Assembly (NCBI GenBank): GCA_964386465.1
Contig: CAYLTU010000295.1
Span: forward strand, 1 to 6,974
Direction of reading: 5' to 3'
DNA length: 6,974 nucleotides
Source: GCA-2717185 sp964386465
GTDB lineage: Bacteria; Pseudomonadota; Alphaproteobacteria; UBA8366; GCA-2717185
Positions within the stretch are counted from its first letter, which is position 1; the number at the start of each line of letters is the position of its first letter. Under the pieces are notes generated by a model. That model was not told the DNA's origin. It did not search any database and saw nothing but the letters and a program-made list of their open reading frames with translations. Of the stretch, positions 3,969 through 6,974 are shown piece after piece. Made by a program: the position numbers and the translations under genes.

Positions 3969-6824
3969 ATGAAACGCATCCTGCTCGCCGCGTTGATCGC
4001 CTGGTCGACTATCGGCATAGCGAGTCATTGCGCCGCCCAGCCGGTGGAGCTTATGGAAGCCATGCGGCAATACAAGGCGCTGAAAGCCGAAGGGAAATAC
4101 GATGAGGCGGAACCGTTCATACAACGGGCGGTGAAGCTGGGCGAAGCCGAATACGGAACCAATCACACGACCTACGGGATTTTGCTGGCCAACTTGGCGG
4201 ACCATTACGTCGACCGAGGCCGTTTCGGCGACGCCCGCCCGTTGCTTGAACGGGCGTTGGCGATCCTCGAACCCGTAACCGGTCCCGACCATCCGGACAT
4301 TGCGAGGCTTCTCAACAGTCTGGCCCATGTCGTCCAAGCCGAAGGCAAGTTCGAAGAGGCGGAGCGCCTGATGATGCGCGCTCTGGCGATTAACAGAAAA
4401 GCCGTCGATCCCGGCAGCCCGAGGCTCGCGCGGTCGCTGAGCCATCTCGCGCGGCTTTACACGTCTCAGGGCCGCTACGTCGAGGCCGAGCCGCTGCACA
4501 AACAGGCCATCGCCATATACGAAAAATCGCTCGGCCCGGGTCATGGCAAAGTCGCGGCGGCGCTCAACGGCCTGGCGGGGCTCTATCGGGCGCAAGGGCG
4601 TCTCGGCCCGGCGGCGCTGCTGGTCGAACGCGCCCAGGCCATCTTGGAGAAAAACCTCGGTCCCGATCATCCCGACGTCGCGTTGGCGCACAACAACCTC
4701 GCGATGCTCTACATGTCGCTGGAGCGCTACGACGACGCCATACCGCTGTTCAAGCGGGCCTTAAATATCCTCGACCGGACCCAAGGCATCGAGCATCCCC
4801 TGGTCGCGACGATCTTCAACAATCTGGCGCACATATACTACCAGATAGACCGCACGGACGCCGCAGAACGGCTCCTGTTGCTTTCCCTGGAGGCGCGGGA
4901 AAAAGCGCTCGGCATCGACCATCCGGAGGTCGGCATGTCGCTCAACAACCTGGGGCGGGTCTACGAAGCCGCAGGGCGACATGATGAGGCGGAGCGGCTG
5001 TACGACATGGGCCTGACGATCCTTGTCGATGCGCTCGGCCCCTATCATCCGATTGTGGGGATGTTGCTCGACAACATGTCGATCCTGTACCAGGCTCAGG
5101 GCCGATACGGCATGGCGCTGGAGCGCGTTCGCGCGGCGAGCATGATCTATCGCCGCATGACGGAGCGGGCGGCGCGGGCGCGGAATGCAGGCGGACTGAT
5201 CGGCGTGCGGGACGCCCGCTACGTGTTTGCGCGTCATCTCGAGATGACGCTTCAAATGCCGGCGTCCGAACCCGCGGAGCGACGCGCGCTGCTCGCCGAG
5301 GGATTCGAGGCGGTTCAGCTTGCCAGCGCCTCGGCGACGGAAGCGGCGGTCGCGCGTATGGCGGCCCGGTTCGCGGCCGGCGGCGATGCGCTGGCAGCCG
5401 TAGTACGCGAGCGGCAGGACGCCACCGAGCGCTGGCGTCAGCTCGACGGCGATTTGGTGAAGGCGGCCACCCGCCCGCCGAACGAGCGCGATCCGGCCGG
5501 CGAAGCTGCGATGCGCGAGGAACTGTCGGCGATCGACAAGCGGATACAAGAGATCGACGCGCGGTTGGCCCGGGATTTCCCACGGTTCGCCGAGCTGTCC
5601 GCGCCGCAGCCGGTGCCATCCGCCGAGGCGCAGGCGCTGTTGGCGGCGGATGAGGCCCTGCTGACCTTTCTGGTGACGCGTGACCGCAGCTTCGTCTTCG
5701 TCGTGCGGCGGGATCGGGCCGTGGCCCGCGCCGTCGACATCGGGGCCGAGGAATTACAACATGCGGTGGACGTGCTGCGCCGTGGGCTCGATCCGACCGG
5801 GCTGACCGATATTCCCGCCTTCAGTACGGACACCGCGCACTTGCTCTACCGCAAACTTTTCGAGCCCATGGAATCCGAGCTGAAAGGCGTGCGGCACGTG
5901 TTCGTGGTGCCGGACGGGGCGCTGTGGAGCCTGCCGCTTTCGGTGCTGACGACGAAAGCGGCACCGGGCGAAATCGAGAACCCGGAAGACTACCGCGATG
6001 TGCAATGGCTGGCGCGGAGCTACGCAATCACGACCCTGCCCACGGTGTCTTCGCTGAAGGCGTTGCGGACGACCGCCAGGCGGGCCCGGGCGTCGCGGCC
6101 GTTTCTGGGCATCGGCGATCCGCGGCTAACGGGGGAAACGGGCGCGGACCGTGGCGCGACGCTGGCGACCTTGTTTACAACGCGTGGCATAGCCGATGCG
6201 GATGCGGTCCGCCAATTGGCTTCCCTGCCGGATTCGTACGGCGAATTGAAGGCGCTGGCGCGGTCGCTTGGATCGGGTGACGACGCCTTGCTTGTCGGCG
6301 CAAACGCGACCGAGATGGCGCTCAAGACCATGGTGCTCACCGATTACAAGGTGTTGACGTTTGCCACGCACGGACTGCTATCGGGCGAACTCGAAGGCTT
6401 GGCGGAACCGGCGCTGGTGCTGACGCCTCCGAAGGTCGGCACGGCACGGGACGACGGCCTGCTTACCGCGAGCGAGGTGGCGCAGCTGAAGCTCGACGCG
6501 GACTTGGTCATACTGTCGGCTTGCAACACCGCGTCCTCCGACGGCACGCCGGGTGCGGACGGCTTCTCCGGCTTGACGAAGGCCTTCTTCTACGCCGGCG
6601 CCCGGTCGCTCCTGGTCTCGCACTGGCCCGTGGTGTCCGACGCGGCGGTGAAGGTCACCACAAGGATGCTGCGCGAAGCGCAAAATCCCGGTATCGGCCG
6701 CGCCGAGGCGCACCGCCGCGCCATGCTGGCGCTCATCGAAGGCGAGGAAAAGCCGCATTACGCTCACCCGTTGTTCTGGGCGCCGTTCGTGGTGGTCGGC
6801 GAGGGTGGAACGGCGCGGCGGTAA
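3969..6824 (+). CDS. Exported TPR-CHAT protein, putative caspase-like cysteine protease
   Basis: This 951-aa protein starts with a signal peptide (KR, hydrophobic core ILLAALIAWSTIGIA, cleavage near CAAQ at residues 21-24), so it should act in the envelope. Residues 25-398 are kinesin-light-chain-type TPRs: linkers resembling GPDHPxVA start at 63, 105, 147, 189, 231, 273, 315 and 357, exactly 42 residues apart, with NNLAxLY-type helices between. Residues 399-550 are a charged helical linker, possibly coiled coil at 480-535. The CHAT domain spans about 555-945, including VFVVPDGALWSLPLSVL (644-660). The catalytic pair of this caspase-like fold is visible: His801 in FATHGLLSGE and Cys852 in LSACNTASSDG, followed by the conserved VSHWPV (883-888). 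The protein therefore looks catalytically competent. ATG at 3969 is chosen because the signal peptide begins there; an upstream TTG at 3903 would bury it. The ribosome binding site is poor, so translation may depend on the upstream small gene. Target and trigger are unknown; TPRs probably bind a partner or substrate. Confidence 0.92.
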   Translation: MKRILLAALIAWSTIGIASHCAAQPVELMEAMRQYKALKAEGKYDEAEPFIQRAVKLGEAEYGTNHTTYGILLANLADHYVDRGRFGDARPLLERALAILEPVTGPDHPDIARLLNSLAHVVQAEGKFEEAERLMMRALAINRKAVDPGSPRLARSLSHLARLYTSQGRYVEAEPLHKQAIAIYEKSLGPGHGKVAAALNGLAGLYRAQGRLGPAALLVERAQAILEKNLGPDHPDVALAHNNLAMLYMSLERYDDAIPLFKRALNILDRTQGIEHPLVATIFNNLAHIYYQIDRTDAAERLLLLSLEAREKALGIDHPEVGMSLNNLGRVYEAAGRHDEAERLYDMGLTILVDALGPYHPIVGMLLDNMSILYQAQGRYGMALERVRAASMIYRRMTERAARARNAGGLIGVRDARYVFARHLEMTLQMPASEPAERRALLAEGFEAVQLASASATEAAVARMAARFAAGGDALAAVVRERQDATERWRQLDGDLVKAATRPPNERDPAGEAAMREELSAIDKRIQEIDARLARDFPRFAELSAPQPVPSAEAQALLAADEALLTFLVTRDRSFVFVVRRDRAVARAVDIGAEELQHAVDVLRRGLDPTGLTDIPAFSTDTAHLLYRKLFEPMESELKGVRHVFVVPDGALWSLPLSVLTTKAAPGEIENPEDYRDVQWLARSYAITTLPTVSSLKALRTTARRARASRPFLGIGDPRLTGETGADRGATLATLFTTRGIADADAVRQLASLPDSYGELKALARSLGSGDDALLVGANATEMALKTMVLTDYKVLTFATHGLLSGELEGLAEPALVLTPPKVGTARDDGLLTASEVAQLKLDADLVILSACNTASSDGTPGADGFSGLTKAFFYAGARSLLVSHWPVVSDAAVKVTTRMLREAQNPGIGRAEAHRRAMLALIEGEEKPHYAHPLFWAPFVVVGEGGTARR

Positions 6825-6974
6825 ACGACCTTTCCGGTTCATCGGAATAAACCACTCACGCGGTAGTATGGTTTGGCCAGGGCTCGGCGGTTTCGGTTTC
6901 CGGGACGTTTCCTGTGTCGAATGAGTCGATCGTGAAGTATTTCCAACCTCCTGTTTGGATTGGTATTTTACAGA
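6825..6974. other. Noncoding tail after the TPR-CHAT gene
   Basis: No gene is visible in these 150 bases. A 5-bp hairpin (TTCCG at 6832-6836, CGGAA at 6843-6847) lies 8 nt past the stop codon, followed at once by a second imperfect hairpin at 6849-6874. Neither is followed by a T-tract, so an intrinsic terminator cannot be claimed. Composition becomes more AT-rich towards the right edge, as in a promoter or intergenic area for a next gene outside the window. Confidence 0.5.
6848..6874. repeat. Repeat remnant and hairpin, inverse of the upstream cluster motif
   Basis: TAAACCACTC (6848-6857) is the exact reverse complement of GAGTGGTTTA at 3098-3107. AAACCA (6849-6854) also pairs with TGGTTT (6869-6874). 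The right arm CGGTAGTATGGTTT (6861-6874) is nearly the sequence CGGTAGTGGTTT at 3217-3228 with two extra bases. It therefore looks like a degraded copy of the REP-like unit on the far side of the exported TPR-CHAT cassette. Confidence 0.45.

Noticed and set aside
3969..4040. Lipoprotein signal in the TPR-CHAT protein (Cys21)
   Set aside because: The residues before Cys21 are A-S-H; His at -1 does not fit a lipobox, so a type I signal peptide is more likely.
3735..4691. Minus-strand open frame opposite the TPR repeats
   Set aside because: Its apparent internal repetition is only the reverse of the 42-residue TPR repeats.
3304..6824. Type III-E CRISPR (Csx29-like) or gasdermin-protease defence module
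   Set aside because: No CRISPR array or cas gene is present, both proteins are exported, and the small protein is helical with a signal peptide, unlike gasdermins.

Overview
The window looks like a piece of a moderately GC-rich proteobacterial chromosome. Codon use and the types of genes suggest an alphaproteobacterium, perhaps Rhodospirillales-like; this is an impression from composition and gene content and no marker gene confirms it. Four protein genes can be supported, arranged as two divergent pairs around an intergenic region of about 540 bases that is rich in palindromes. No rRNA gene, CRISPR array or intact mobile element is visible, and I found no convincing tRNA.

Left part (1-2759, minus strand). 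A cytoplasmic M28-family metallopeptidase with a PA insert (996-2759) is followed by an Asp/Glu/hydantoin-type racemase (250-999). The two reading frames overlap by an ATGA stop/start, so they are almost certainly co-transcribed and translationally coupled. The likely theme is breakdown of peptides or amino-acid derivatives, with the racemase adjusting the stereochemistry of a product. The peptidase keeps the M28 residues His255, Asp265, Asp329 and His415, but the usual Glu-Glu pair is replaced by a Gly-His-Ser segment. Bases 1-249 hold no gene I can support.

Middle (2760-3303). The half nearest the peptidase is GC-rich and carries one strong 9-bp palindrome. The half nearest the plus-strand genes is a cluster of four short perfect hairpins with GTAG/GTGG-type flanks. 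It looks like a REP/BIME-type or IS200/IS605-end-derived intergenic repeat.

Right part (3304-6824, plus strand). A small exported helical protein of unknown function with one TPR-like motif (189 aa) is followed 95 nt later by a large exported TPR-CHAT protein (951 aa). The large protein has eight linkers in exact 42-residue register and a C-terminal caspase-like CHAT domain with His801 and Cys852 in place. Together they look like a two-gene envelope cassette: a putative CHAT protease with a TPR sensing or substrate-binding arm, and a small partner that could be its substrate, inhibitor or adaptor. The partner role is inference. The cassette is bracketed by a 10-bp motif, GAGTGGTTTA at 3098 and its inverse at 6848, and the small gene is clearly less GC-rich than its neighbours. 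This cassette is the best candidate here for something not yet described.
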